A model generated the notes under the pieces. The model did not search any database. It was not told the origin of the DNA and worked only from the letters and a program-made list of their open reading frames with translations. 64,000 nt of DNA from Orbaceae bacterium BiB (lineage in GTDB: Bacteria > Pseudomonadota > Gammaproteobacteria > Enterobacterales > Orbaceae). Positions 51,020 through 59,492 of the stretch are shown one piece after another. The position numbers and the translations under genes are program-made. How positions within the stretch are numbered: the first letter of the stretch is position 1; each line of letters begins with the position of its first letter. The stretch spans positions 744,001-808,000 of the forward strand of contig CP133958.1 of NCBI GenBank assembly GCA_036251205.1. Reading direction: 5' to 3'.

Positions 51020-51430
51020 TTAATTTATCACGTTCAATCGATAGTAATAATGTTTATCTTTACTAGGAGAACACATCGAAGGATGAATAATATCGATTGC
51101 ATGTGCTAATTCAAATTTGCCCTCAGCTATCGGTACGCCAGAAACAATTAAATAATTGGCCTCATCACCATAATCAATAACGACCGTTAACCCATTAATT
51201 ATTTTAGTTCCAGCCTGATTTTGTTCTGCATCTGCATAATAAAAAGAATATGGTAGTCTAACTTGATAAAACTCTCCGACTTTCGCATCAGGTAGATTAA
51301 TATTCTCAATTTTATCCTTGGTAGATGAAAAGAGTAAAGAAACTGCACAGCTTGAACCAGCAACAATTTCACAGCCTATTAGCATAGTACTTAATAATAT
51401 AGCAACGATTATTTTCATTATTGTTATCAT
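51020..51430 (-). CDS. Hypothetical lipoprotein with Ig-like fold pattern
   Basis: The 136-residue protein carries a lipoprotein signal (LSTMLIGC). The mature part resembles a small Ig-like module: INLPDAKVGEFYQVRLPYS, then INGLTVVID, then LIVSGVPIAEGKFEL, the order found in putative-Ig (He_PIG) repeats. Two cysteines beyond the acylated one could form a disulfide. The ATG at 51430 has AGGA at a good distance and is preferred to that at 51418. No partner gene is evident; the adjacent ABC operon starts over 200 bp away. Confidence 0.6.
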   Translation of the reverse strand: MITIMKIIVAILLSTMLIGCEIVAGSSCAVSLLFSSTKDKIENINLPDAKVGEFYQVRLPYSFYYADAEQNQAGTKIINGLTVVIDYGDEANYLIVSGVPIAEGKFELAHAIDIIHPSMCSPSKDKHYYYRLNVIN

Positions 51431-51771
51431 CGATCTATCCTAACTAACTCTTTAAATAAAATAATTATAGTATTTTACCACTGAAATAAAACTAAAAATC
51501 TGTCTTTCGGTATGTAGAATTAGTCGTCTGTAAATAAAATACTCATATGAAAATCATCAGTTAATTAGTTCATTCTTATCGTTTTTGGGCTCACAATAAA
51601 ACGGCTAAATTGTTACGATCGTTATCTGATGAAGCTATTCTCATTATTAAATACAAGGGTATTATTGCTAAAAATTTACATGAATAAATCGCTCAAAGTT
51701 TTGTTATATTCTGATACAATATTACAAAATCACAATAAGCAGTGTCTAACCCTATAAAGTAAAAGGTTTTT
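51431..51771. other. Gene-free stretch upstream of nifJ
   Basis: About 340 bp of AT-rich DNA holding the promoters for the lipoprotein (minus) and nifJ (plus). A TACAAT at about 51714-51719 could be the nifJ -10. I found no FNR box here. A 38-codon open stretch (about 51573-51686) has no start codon or ribosome binding site. Confidence 0.45.
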
Positions 51772-54700
51772 ATGATTATAACAGATGCAAATAGCGCGGT
51801 ATCCTCCGTCGCTTATCGTGCTAACGAAGTCATCGCGATATACCCTATTACACCAAGTTCAACTATGGCAGAGCAAGCAAGTACTTGGTCTGAGTATAAT
51901 AAGAAAAATATCTTTGGCGATATCCCCAAAGTTATTGAAATGCAGTCTGAAGCTGGGGCAATATCAACTGTACATGGTGCTCTGATGACTGGGGCGTTAG
52001 CAACTTCCTTTACCTCATCGCAAGGTTTATTATTGATGATCCCATCACTATATAAAATTGCTGGTGAGCTTACGCCATTTGTATTGCATGTTGCAGCTAG
52101 AACTGTTGCAACCCATGCTTTATCTATTTTTGGCGATCACTCAGATGTTATGGCTGTTCGTCAAACTGGCTGTGCAATGCTTTGCGCAAGTTCGGTGCAA
52201 GAGGCTCAAGATTTTGCGTTAATATCGCAAATCGCCTCGTTCAATAGCCGAGTGCCTTTTATTCATTTCTTTGATGGTTTTAGAACATCCCATGAAATAA
52301 ATAAAATTGAAGCGCTTAGTGATGACAATATTAAGAATCTATTACCATATGATGGTATTGCTGCGCATCGATCTAGAGCATTAACACCAGATGCGCCAGT
52401 CGTTAGAGGAACCTCTGCAAATCCCGATACTTATTTCCAGTGTCGCGAAGCAGTCAATACATTTTATGATAATACTTATCAACATGTTGCAGATGCAATG
52501 GCAGCATTTGAAAAAGAAACTGGACGTAGTTATAAACCATTTGAATATTTCGGTGCACCAGATGCGGACCGAATTATTATACTAATGGGATCTGGTGTTG
52601 GTACAACAAAAGAAGTCATTGAAGAGCTACTCGCACAAGATCAAAAAATAGGTGTTGTGTCAGTCAGACTTTTCCGTCCATTCTCAGCGAAACACCTACT
52701 GGAAGTGATTCCACACTCGGTAAAAAAAGTAGCCGTGCTCGATCGTACGAAAGAACCGGGTTCACTGGCTGAGCCACTCTATCTTGATGTAATGACTGCT
52801 TTTGCTGAGGCCTTTTCACAAGGTGAGCGAGCTACTCTACCAGTAGTAATTGGTGGCCGTTATGGTCTATCATCAAAAGAGTTTAACCCGCGCTGCGTAC
52901 TAGCTATTTTTAGTGAATTAGCGCTTGATAAGCCACGACCTCGTTTTACAGTGGGAATTTTTGATGATATCACTGGTTTATCACTCCCGCTCCCAGAACA
53001 ATCTATTCCACAGAAATCATCTCTTGAAGCACTATTTTATGGGCTTGGTAGTGATGGTACAGTTTCTGCGACTAAAAATAATATCAAAATCATTGGCAAT
53101 GGTTCCCCTTTCCATGTCCAAGGTTACTTTGTCTATGATTCTAAAAAAGCAGGTGGTCTAACAGTTTCTCACCTACGAGTGAGTTCTGATCCAATACAAT
53201 CCGCTTATTTAATTAATAGTGCACATTTTATTGGTTGCCATCAAGATCAATTTATTGATAAATATCATATTGTTGAACATTTAAAAGAGGATGGTATTTT
53301 CCTACTTAATACCCCTTACAGCAAAGATGAAATCTGGCATCGATTACCTAAAGAAGTGCAGGCTGAGTTAATTAAAAAACGAGCTCATTTCTATATTATC
53401 AATGCCAGTAAAATTGCACGTGAATGCCAATTGGGTGGAAGAATAAATACCGTAATGCAAGCGGCATTTTTCTACTTAGCTGAGATTTTTAAACAAAACT
53501 TCACGACTGAAAAACTGAAAGAAGTTGTACAAAAAGCCTATATTAGTAAAGGACAAGAGCTCGTTGAACATAACTGGCAGGCAATTGATATGGCGGTCAA
53601 TTCATTAGAACATATTGAGTTGACTTGTATCGATCAAACCAGTGCATTAATGCCGCCAATCGTCCCTGATAATGCACCTGACTTTGTGAAAACAGTGACA
53701 GCAGCAATGTTAGCTGGGATTGGTGATTCATTACCAGTATCCGCTTTCCCACCCGATGGTACTTGGCCAACGGGTACAACTAAATGGGAAAAACGTAATA
53801 TTGCTGAAAGCATTCCAATTTGGCGAGAAGATCTCTGTACACAATGTAACCACTGTGTTGTTGCTTGTCCTCATGCTGCAATTCGAGCCAAAGTGGTATC
53901 GCCTGAAGAGATGGAAAATGCACCATCAACTCTAGCATCGCTAGAGGTTAAGGCTAGAGACATGAAGGGGCAGCGTTATGTACTGCAAGTTGCGCCTGAA
54001 GATTGTACTGGTTGTAATTTATGTGTAGAAGTTTGTCCATCACGAGATCGTAATAATTTTGATATAAAATCGATTAATATGGCTTCACGTATTGATAATT
54101 TAGAGGATCAAAAAGCAAATTATGAATACTTCATGGAATTACCTGATCGAGATGCAAATACCATTGAACGTATTGATATTCGTACATCACAACTATTAAC
54201 ACCATTATTTGAATATTCAGGTGCTTGTTCTGGTTGTGGTGAAACACCATACATCAAATTATTGACTCAGCTTTATGGTGATCATTTAGCGATTGCTAAT
54301 GCTACTGGTTGTTCATCAATCTATGGTGGTAACTTACCGTCAACACCATATACCAAAGATCGTAATGGTCGAGGTCCGGCTTGGGCTAATTCCCTATTTG
54401 AAGACAATGCTGAATTTGCTTTAGGCTATCGATTAACCTATACCCAACATAAAAATAGAGCATTACGTTTGCTAGATGAAGCTGTGGCTCTTGGTATCGT
54501 ACAGTTATCACCAGAGAAAATCGATGATCTTAAATCATCACAAGTACCATTGAATGATAAGCGTCAACTCATTGTACAACTGAACCAACAATTAGCGGAC
54601 TCAAATTCGGCGGTTGCAAAAGAGTTACTCGCTGATAGTAATTACTTGGTTGATAAATCAGTTTGGGCAATCGGTGGGGATGGCTGGGCTTATGATATTG

Positions 54701-55326
54701 GTTTCGGTGGACTTGATCATGTTATGAGTTTAACTGAAAACATTAATATTCTAGTACTTGATACACAATGTTATTCCAATACAGGTGGTCAACAGTCCAA
54801 AGCAACACCAATGGGTGCAGTATCTAAATTTGCTGATTTAGGTAAACAAAAAGCTCGTAAAGATCTTGGTGTAAGCATGATGATGTATGGACATGTTTAT
54901 GTTGCACAAATCGCACTCGGTGCTCAACTTAACCAAACGTTGAAAGCAATTCAAGAAGCACAAGCTTATGATGGCCCATCTATCATTATTGCTTACAGCC
55001 CTTGTGAAGAACACGGTTATGAACTCGATAAATCTCATGAACAGATGAAAGATTTGGTTAAGTCTGGTTTCTGGCCATTATACCGCTATGATCCAAGCAA
55101 AGTAGCAGATGGAAAATCAGCCTTAACGTTAGACTCCAGACCACCTAATAGTGAAATGTTATCTGCAACGTTGTTAAAAGAACAGCGCTTTAAACGGCTT
55201 GAAACATTAGAGCCATTAACTGCAGATAAACTTCATTTACAGTCGAGTAAAGCCGTTACTGCCAAATATAAGTTCTTACAGTTACTATCAACTTATACGG
55301 AAGCAGAAACCCCACCCGATGTTTAA
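51772..55326 (+). CDS. nifJ: Pyruvate:ferredoxin (flavodoxin) oxidoreductase
   Basis: This single-chain enzyme oxidises pyruvate with CoA to acetyl-CoA and CO2, and passes electrons to ferredoxin or flavodoxin. It is oxygen-sensitive and typical of anaerobic metabolism. The 1184-residue protein is the usual length (E. coli YdbK 1174). The N-terminal pyrimidine-binding domain has YPITPSSTMAEQA. Two 4Fe-4S motifs, CTQCNHCVVACP (about residue 688) and CTGCNLCVEVCP (about 743), form the ferredoxin-like domain. The TPP-binding domain has GGDGWAYDIGFGGLDHV near 965, with a third cluster Cys pair in CSGCGETPY. It is monocistronic with its own terminator. Confidence 0.95.
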   Translation: MIITDANSAVSSVAYRANEVIAIYPITPSSTMAEQASTWSEYNKKNIFGDIPKVIEMQSEAGAISTVHGALMTGALATSFTSSQGLLLMIPSLYKIAGELTPFVLHVAARTVATHALSIFGDHSDVMAVRQTGCAMLCASSVQEAQDFALISQIASFNSRVPFIHFFDGFRTSHEINKIEALSDDNIKNLLPYDGIAAHRSRALTPDAPVVRGTSANPDTYFQCREAVNTFYDNTYQHVADAMAAFEKETGRSYKPFEYFGAPDADRIIILMGSGVGTTKEVIEELLAQDQKIGVVSVRLFRPFSAKHLLEVIPHSVKKVAVLDRTKEPGSLAEPLYLDVMTAFAEAFSQGERATLPVVIGGRYGLSSKEFNPRCVLAIFSELALDKPRPRFTVGIFDDITGLSLPLPEQSIPQKSSLEALFYGLGSDGTVSATKNNIKIIGNGSPFHVQGYFVYDSKKAGGLTVSHLRVSSDPIQSAYLINSAHFIGCHQDQFIDKYHIVEHLKEDGIFLLNTPYSKDEIWHRLPKEVQAELIKKRAHFYIINASKIARECQLGGRINTVMQAAFFYLAEIFKQNFTTEKLKEVVQKAYISKGQELVEHNWQAIDMAVNSLEHIELTCIDQTSALMPPIVPDNAPDFVKTVTAAMLAGIGDSLPVSAFPPDGTWPTGTTKWEKRNIAESIPIWREDLCTQCNHCVVACPHAAIRAKVVSPEEMENAPSTLASLEVKARDMKGQRYVLQVAPEDCTGCNLCVEVCPSRDRNNFDIKSINMASRIDNLEDQKANYEYFMELPDRDANTIERIDIRTSQLLTPLFEYSGACSGCGETPYIKLLTQLYGDHLAIANATGCSSIYGGNLPSTPYTKDRNGRGPAWANSLFEDNAEFALGYRLTYTQHKNRALRLLDEAVALGIVQLSPEKIDDLKSSQVPLNDKRQLIVQLNQQLADSNSAVAKELLADSNYLVDKSVWAIGGDGWAYDIGFGGLDHVMSLTENINILVLDTQCYSNTGGQQSKATPMGAVSKFADLGKQKARKDLGVSMMMYGHVYVAQIALGAQLNQTLKAIQEAQAYDGPSIIIAYSPCEEHGYELDKSHEQMKDLVKSGFWPLYRYDPSKVADGKSALTLDSRPPNSEMLSATLLKEQRFKRLETLEPLTADKLHLQSSKAVTAKYKFLQLLSTYTEAETPPDV

Positions 55327-55333
55327 CTATAAA

Positions 55334-55358
55334 AAAACCCGATTTAATCGGGTTTTTT
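55334..55358. terminator. Bidirectional terminator between nifJ and the NTPase relic
   Basis: AAACCCGAT and ATCGGGTTT form a short-looped stem flanked by A run and T run, so it can end nifJ on the plus strand and the broken NTPase gene on the minus strand. Confidence 0.9.
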
Positions 55359-55377
55359 ATTATCCTAAAGTAATTAT

Positions 55378-56625
55378 CTATTTGCTAAAACACCCCATGA
55401 TAGGCAAAGCAGATATAACAAGTTCATGATTATCACTAGCCATATAAGGTTTAAGCATATTATAAAAATCGGAATTGGCATCTCCCAAAATAAGTGAAAA
55501 AACCTTAAATTGCTTTTCACTTTTTAAAAATGGCCATAATAATGGACATGATATTAAAATAGATGTTAATGGTAGAAGATGCTTCATTTTTTCAACAACA
55601 GCGTCACCATTTAGTTCTGCCAATATTTTGCTTAAATTATAACTAAGTTCATTATCTGATGTAGCCATATCTTTACTATTCAAAATGATATTAATTAACT
55701 CTTCGGAATAGTGACTTTGATGATATCGGATCTCTTCAACTAACACACCATTAATCATGCCACAGACCAAACGTGAAAAAACATCGCCAAATAAACAATC
55801 AAATTTCTGCTCATCTTTTGCTAGTTCTTGAGATGCTTGTTGCATTTTTATATCTTCAGAAATAGAACTTAAAGAGTAGAAAATACCGGTCCAAATTTTA
55901 CCACTTAATAGCAATGGTATTTTAATATGAATCCCTTTACTATTTTCACGCCAGATTTTCAATAATGTATTTAATCGAACAGCCTCTTGAAATGGCTCAT
56001 CGTTGGTTCTGTGAAACATTACAGCCTGTTCATCATGATAAATATCCACCAATTTATCATCATCTTTTAACGTGCTATTGAAAAAATCAGGATAACTACA
56101 ATTAATCAGAGTCAATAGATCTGTCATTTTTGCGCCATCATTGGATAACAGTTCTGCAATTGAAGCGATTATTTATAGATAGAAATATAATCATGCTGCT
56201 CTACAGCCGTTATAGCGCGATGAGCTGACATCGTTATAGTTGCCACAGCCGTATATTGGCAAAGATCTAACTTGCTACCGATCACTAATTTTTTAGCTAA
56301 TTTAGGTAACGAGTTTATCTCTTTCGGGTTGACAACCCCTCGTTTTTCTAATAATTCGATAAAAGTTACGCTATCAAAGGTTCTTTCATCGAGTTTCCAG
56401 TAGGTTTCCATCACACCACAACTGAGCACTTTGTTATCCTTCAATAACCGACAGGATTGTAAAATAATCGGACTAAAGCGCGCTGCAATCATGGTGATAT
56501 TATCATTACGATTTAAACCTATGTAATCAACATAATCAGCTAGACTACAATATTCTTGCCCACTATTTTTGATGTAATTACTATAAATCTTAGCATTGGC
56601 TCCAACTAATAACATGACTTTCAAT
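55378..56625 (-). pseudogene. C-terminal part of an IS-broken P-loop NTPase gene
   Basis: Two open segments lie on the minus strand downstream of the IS3 element. The first (56625-56169) has about 152 codons (KVMLLVGANAKIYSNYIK onward) and stops at a TAA after HDYISIYK. The second runs from just beyond it in another frame, with an ATG at 56127, to 55378 (249 codons, ending LPIMGCFSK). Adding one A to the AAA at that stop would join the two frames without a stop, so a one-base deletion is a likely cause of the split. I recognise no domain here. The segments lie in the same direction as the NTPase N-terminus at 57872-58625. The broken gene ends at a bidirectional terminator. Confidence 0.5.
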
Positions 56626-56695
56626 GTGTAACGGTATACTTTTCTTGGAGACATACTTAGCGGTATGATAAACCATCAACTAAGGAGATTACCCC

Positions 56696-56995
56696 GTGAC
56701 AAGACAACTAAGTAGTGAATTTAAACGAGAATGTGCAGAGCTCGTTCTTAATTATGGTTATGCACATAAAGATGCAGCAAAAACAATGAATGTGAGTATT
56801 TCATCAATTGGGCGTTGGGTAACACAATATAGAAAAGAACGACAAGGTATTACGCCTAAAAATAGTGCGCTGACCGCTGAACAAAAACGAATACAAGCTT
56901 TAGAAAAACAAGTTAAGCAGTTGCAAAGTGATAATCAGTTATTAAAAAAGGCTTCAGCCTTCTTCGCCATCGAAATGACAAGCAGCAACAAATAG
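56696..56995 (+). CDS. IS3-family transposase OrfA
   Basis: The 99-residue protein has an N-terminal helix-turn-helix (FKRECAELVLNYGYAHKDAA then VSISSIGRWV) for binding the inverted repeats, and a leucine zipper (IQALEKQVKQLQSDNQLLKK) for dimerisation. A slippery A-AAA-AAG lies at 56944-56950 in the zero frame, so a minus-one shift would fuse OrfA to OrfB. The start is a GTG with AAGGAG upstream. Confidence 0.9.
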   Translation: MTRQLSSEFKRECAELVLNYGYAHKDAAKTMNVSISSIGRWVTQYRKERQGITPKNSALTAEQKRIQALEKQVKQLQSDNQLLKKASAFFAIEMTSSNK

Positions 56996-57102
56996 CGTTA
57001 ATACTGAAGAAGGCAGGAAATGAAACCGCTCAAATCTGTCGGTGTTTATCATTAGCACCGAGTACTTTTTATTATCGAATTAAACATCGCGCATGTAAAT
57101 TA

Positions 57103-57840
57103 ATGAATACTAGGCTTGAAATTGCCATAAAATCAATTCATAACGAAATGGACGGTATATATGGAAAAAGAAGAATGTTAGTTGAACTGGTTAAAAAAGG
57201 GTTTAAGCTTGGTTTAGATAAGGTCCGACGCTTAATGAGAAAATTAGGCCTAGTGGCTAAAAGGACTAAACAGCATTCCTATCCTCGTGGCGGTAAATCA
57301 TCGCTACTGGCAGCCAATCATTTAAATCGACAATTTAATCCAGCAACGATTAATCGCTATTGGTCTGGCGATATTACCTATATTCGGACAAGGCAAGGTT
57401 GGCTCTATCTGGCTGTCGTGATGGACCTATGCTCTAGGCGTATTGTTGGATGGGCCTTTTCTGAAAAGCCAAACAGTTTACTGACGGTTAAGGCACTAAA
57501 CATGGCGATACAGCGTCGAAAAGGAAAATGCCCTACCTTATTTCATTGTGATCAGGGGATTCAATATCGTAGTGAACAATTTCAACAGTTATTATCATAT
57601 CATCAAATTACCTTTAGTATGAGTAGAGCTGGAAATTGTTTAGACAATGCCGTTACTGAACGATTTTTTAGATCATTAAAATCAGAAAGAATTAATTATC
57701 GAGATTATATAACAAGAGAGCAAGCGATGGGCGATATTATTGATTATATCGAACCGATTTATAATCAAAAAAGAAGACATTATAAACTTGGATTTATTTC
57801 ACCAGCAGAATTTGAACATAATTTACTAAAAACTGCCTAA
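57103..57840 (+). CDS. IS3-family transposase OrfB (DDE integrase domain)
   Basis: The 245-residue stretch from the first ATG contains the HTH_21 region (IYGKRRMLVELVKKGF) and the rve integrase fold. The catalytic D-D-E residues are in SGDITYIRTRQGWLY, FHCDQGIQYRSEQF and DNAVTERFFRSLKSE. The frame is open upstream to the slippery heptamer at 56944-56950, so the active product is an OrfAB fusion made by programmed minus-one frameshifting. No frame damage is seen. Confidence 0.92.
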   Translation: MNTRLEIAIKSIHNEMDGIYGKRRMLVELVKKGFKLGLDKVRRLMRKLGLVAKRTKQHSYPRGGKSSLLAANHLNRQFNPATINRYWSGDITYIRTRQGWLYLAVVMDLCSRRIVGWAFSEKPNSLLTVKALNMAIQRRKGKCPTLFHCDQGIQYRSEQFQQLLSYHQITFSMSRAGNCLDNAVTERFFRSLKSERINYRDYITREQAMGDIIDYIEPIYNQKRRHYKLGFISPAEFEHNLLKTA

Positions 57841-57871
57841 GAAGCTCTCCAATTTTTGTTGACCGTTACAC

Positions 57872-58625
57872 TATACATTTTAAGATCACCCGAGATGATA
57901 ATAGCTAATCTTGGATGATTTAAATAACAACGGATAGCTTCGAGTATTTCATAAGCTTTATCAGTATTTGTATCAATATCATCAATAGCAACAATAAAAA
58001 GTTCAATATTGAGGATCTTTGATACTTCATCAATTAGTATATTGATTTTCTTCTCTAAATGACGTCCTAACATTGGTTGATTACTTGTTCGAGTTAAGTG
58101 TCTACTGGCATCACACTCAGTATATTTAGTCTCGTTTGTGACAAATAACTCCATGCCGTTAGAGATTAAATCGAGTAATTTATAAAACTCTATGCGCTTT
58201 TCAGGATTTTGACAAAAAGAGAGTTGTTCATCAACTAAAGAATAAAAATGACCAATAATTTCAACTAAAATTGAGTGATGTGTATCAATGAGAGTCGGAT
58301 CAATAAAAGCAACTGGATATATTTTTTTAATATTTTGAATACGATTATCTGATTGTGTGTTTTGATAAAAATTTAATATTTCTCTTAAGAAAGTCGTTTT
58401 CCCAGCGCCCCGAGCACCATGAACATAGATAACATTATTCTTTCTTTTTAAGCCAAAAGTGATCGGAGTTTCATTATCAGCAATCTCTGTACAAAATTTT
58501 GTCAATAATTTATGTACATCGTTAAATACCTCTTTTTGTAAATTATTTTGCTCACTATCAGATAAAGGAGAGCTTAATGATCGATTCAAATCCAATAAAA
58601 ATCTATTTTTTAAAATTTTTGGCAT
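57872..58625 (-). pseudogene. N-terminal part of a P-loop NTPase disrupted by the IS3 element
   Basis: About 252 codons of a KAP/AAA-like NTPase precede the IS. Walker A is HGARGAGKTTFL (Gly70-Thr77), Walker B is LFIVAIDDID (Asp215-Asp216), and a sensor-like RLAIIISGD follows. The stretch VAFIDPTLIDTHHSIL is like that seen in large defence-type ATPases, possibly the RdrA kind, but I could not confirm a family. The start at 58625 has GGTGG and GGAAAG at the right distance; the longer upstream frame lacks a site. The ORF runs into IS sequence and stops. The full gene was perhaps 700 residues, together with the segments at 55378-56625. The two halves do not join in frame. Confidence 0.65.
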
Positions 58626-58859
58626 TCTTTCCACCCATTGAATTACGCCATAAAGATAATTGGAACAGTGTAAATTTATCATATTGTGAATGAAAAACAA
58701 ACATAAATCAGTTACATAACAATCTAACTAGAATTGATAAAATAATTAAATAGCTAACATTATCGTGTGAAAAAGATAATATGAAGCAGCCAGTTATCAC
58801 TAAAATATTCGGTTATTTATGTCATAATAGTTTAAGTAAAAAGTAAAAAGGAGCACACC

Positions 58860-59426
58860 GTGCACTGTCCTAAATGTAAAACAGTATCGCTAAATTATGG
58901 ATACTTAGAACATAATTTGCCTAGCAAAGTCTGCCCATCTTGCCAAGGTCATTGGTTACTTTTAGATGACTATCTCAATTGGAAAAATGCACTAATTAAT
59001 GATTCTTCATTAATGACAGACTTAGAAAGTAAAATAAATGTTGAAGAAATTATTGATACTAAACATGCCTTAATTTGCCCTATTTCGGGGATTTTAATGA
59101 CTAAATTTCGTATTACTAAACAAACAGAGCACCGCCTTGATGTCTCTTCAGCAACAGGAGGAATATGGATCGATAAAGGTGAGTGGGAACTGTTAAAAAA
59201 ATTTAATCTAGCTCAACAACTTAATCACATATTTACAACATCTTGGCAAAATAAAATTCGTACTGAAATGACCAGAGAAGTGCTTGCAAAACTTTATATT
59301 GACCGCTTTGGTGAAGAGGACTATTACAAACTAGCAGAAATCAAACAATGGATAGATCAACACCCACAAAAAGAATATATAAAATCTTTTTTATTTAGTC
59401 ATGATCCTTGGTCTACAGTCAAATAA
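58860..59426 (+). CDS. Zinc-ribbon (zf-TFIIB) protein
   Basis: The 188-residue protein starts MHCPKCKTVSLNYGYLEHN and has CPSCQGHWLLLDDY, forming a zf-TFIIB-type ribbon of four cysteines (Cys3, Cys6, Cys25 and Cys28). A second unit (CPISGILMTKF, GGIWIDKGEWELL) keeps the fold pattern but has lost most of its cysteines. Such proteins are of unknown function. The start is GTG with AAAGGAG upstream. It converges on pyruvate carboxylase and shares a bidirectional terminator with it. Confidence 0.75.
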   Translation: MHCPKCKTVSLNYGYLEHNLPSKVCPSCQGHWLLLDDYLNWKNALINDSSLMTDLESKINVEEIIDTKHALICPISGILMTKFRITKQTEHRLDVSSATGGIWIDKGEWELLKKFNLAQQLNHIFTTSWQNKIRTEMTREVLAKLYIDRFGEEDYYKLAEIKQWIDQHPQKEYIKSFLFSHDPWSTVK

Positions 59427-59442
59427 TATACATCCATTAAAT

Positions 59443-59472
59443 AAAAAGCCACGGTTTATCCCGTGGCTTTTT
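59443..59472. terminator. Bidirectional terminator between the zinc-ribbon and pyc genes
   Basis: AAAAAGCCACGG and CCGTGGCTTTTT form a perfect 12 bp stem with a 6-base loop, flanked by A and T runs, between convergent genes. Confidence 0.93.
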
Positions 59473-59492
59473 TGTTTAATAAAGAAAATGGA

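Larger units (their letters stand above)
56626..57871 (+). mobile_element. Complete IS3-family insertion sequence
   Basis: The 1246 bp element has terminal inverted repeats GTGTAACGGTATAC (left, from 56626) and, on the other strand, GTGTAACGGTCAAC (right, to 57871). Both continue into related sequence with TTGGAG. It carries orfA and orfB in overlapping frames with a slippery heptamer. All catalytic residues are present, so it looks functional. No matching direct repeats flank it (CAAT on the left, TATA on the right), which suggests that a deletion or recombination followed insertion. Confidence 0.88.

Noticed and set aside
51573-51686. Open stretch of 38 codons ahead of nifJ
   Set aside because: It has no start codon or ribosome binding site, and I recognise no relative. 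It is more likely chance in AT-rich DNA.
44707-58625. Possible RADAR system: deaminase genes plus a P-loop ATPase
   Set aside because: RADAR pairs an RdrA ATPase with an adjacent adenosine-deaminase-like RdrB. The deaminases here are adenine deaminases of purine salvage, 8 kb or more away behind a permease, and no RdrB-like gene lies next to the broken NTPase.
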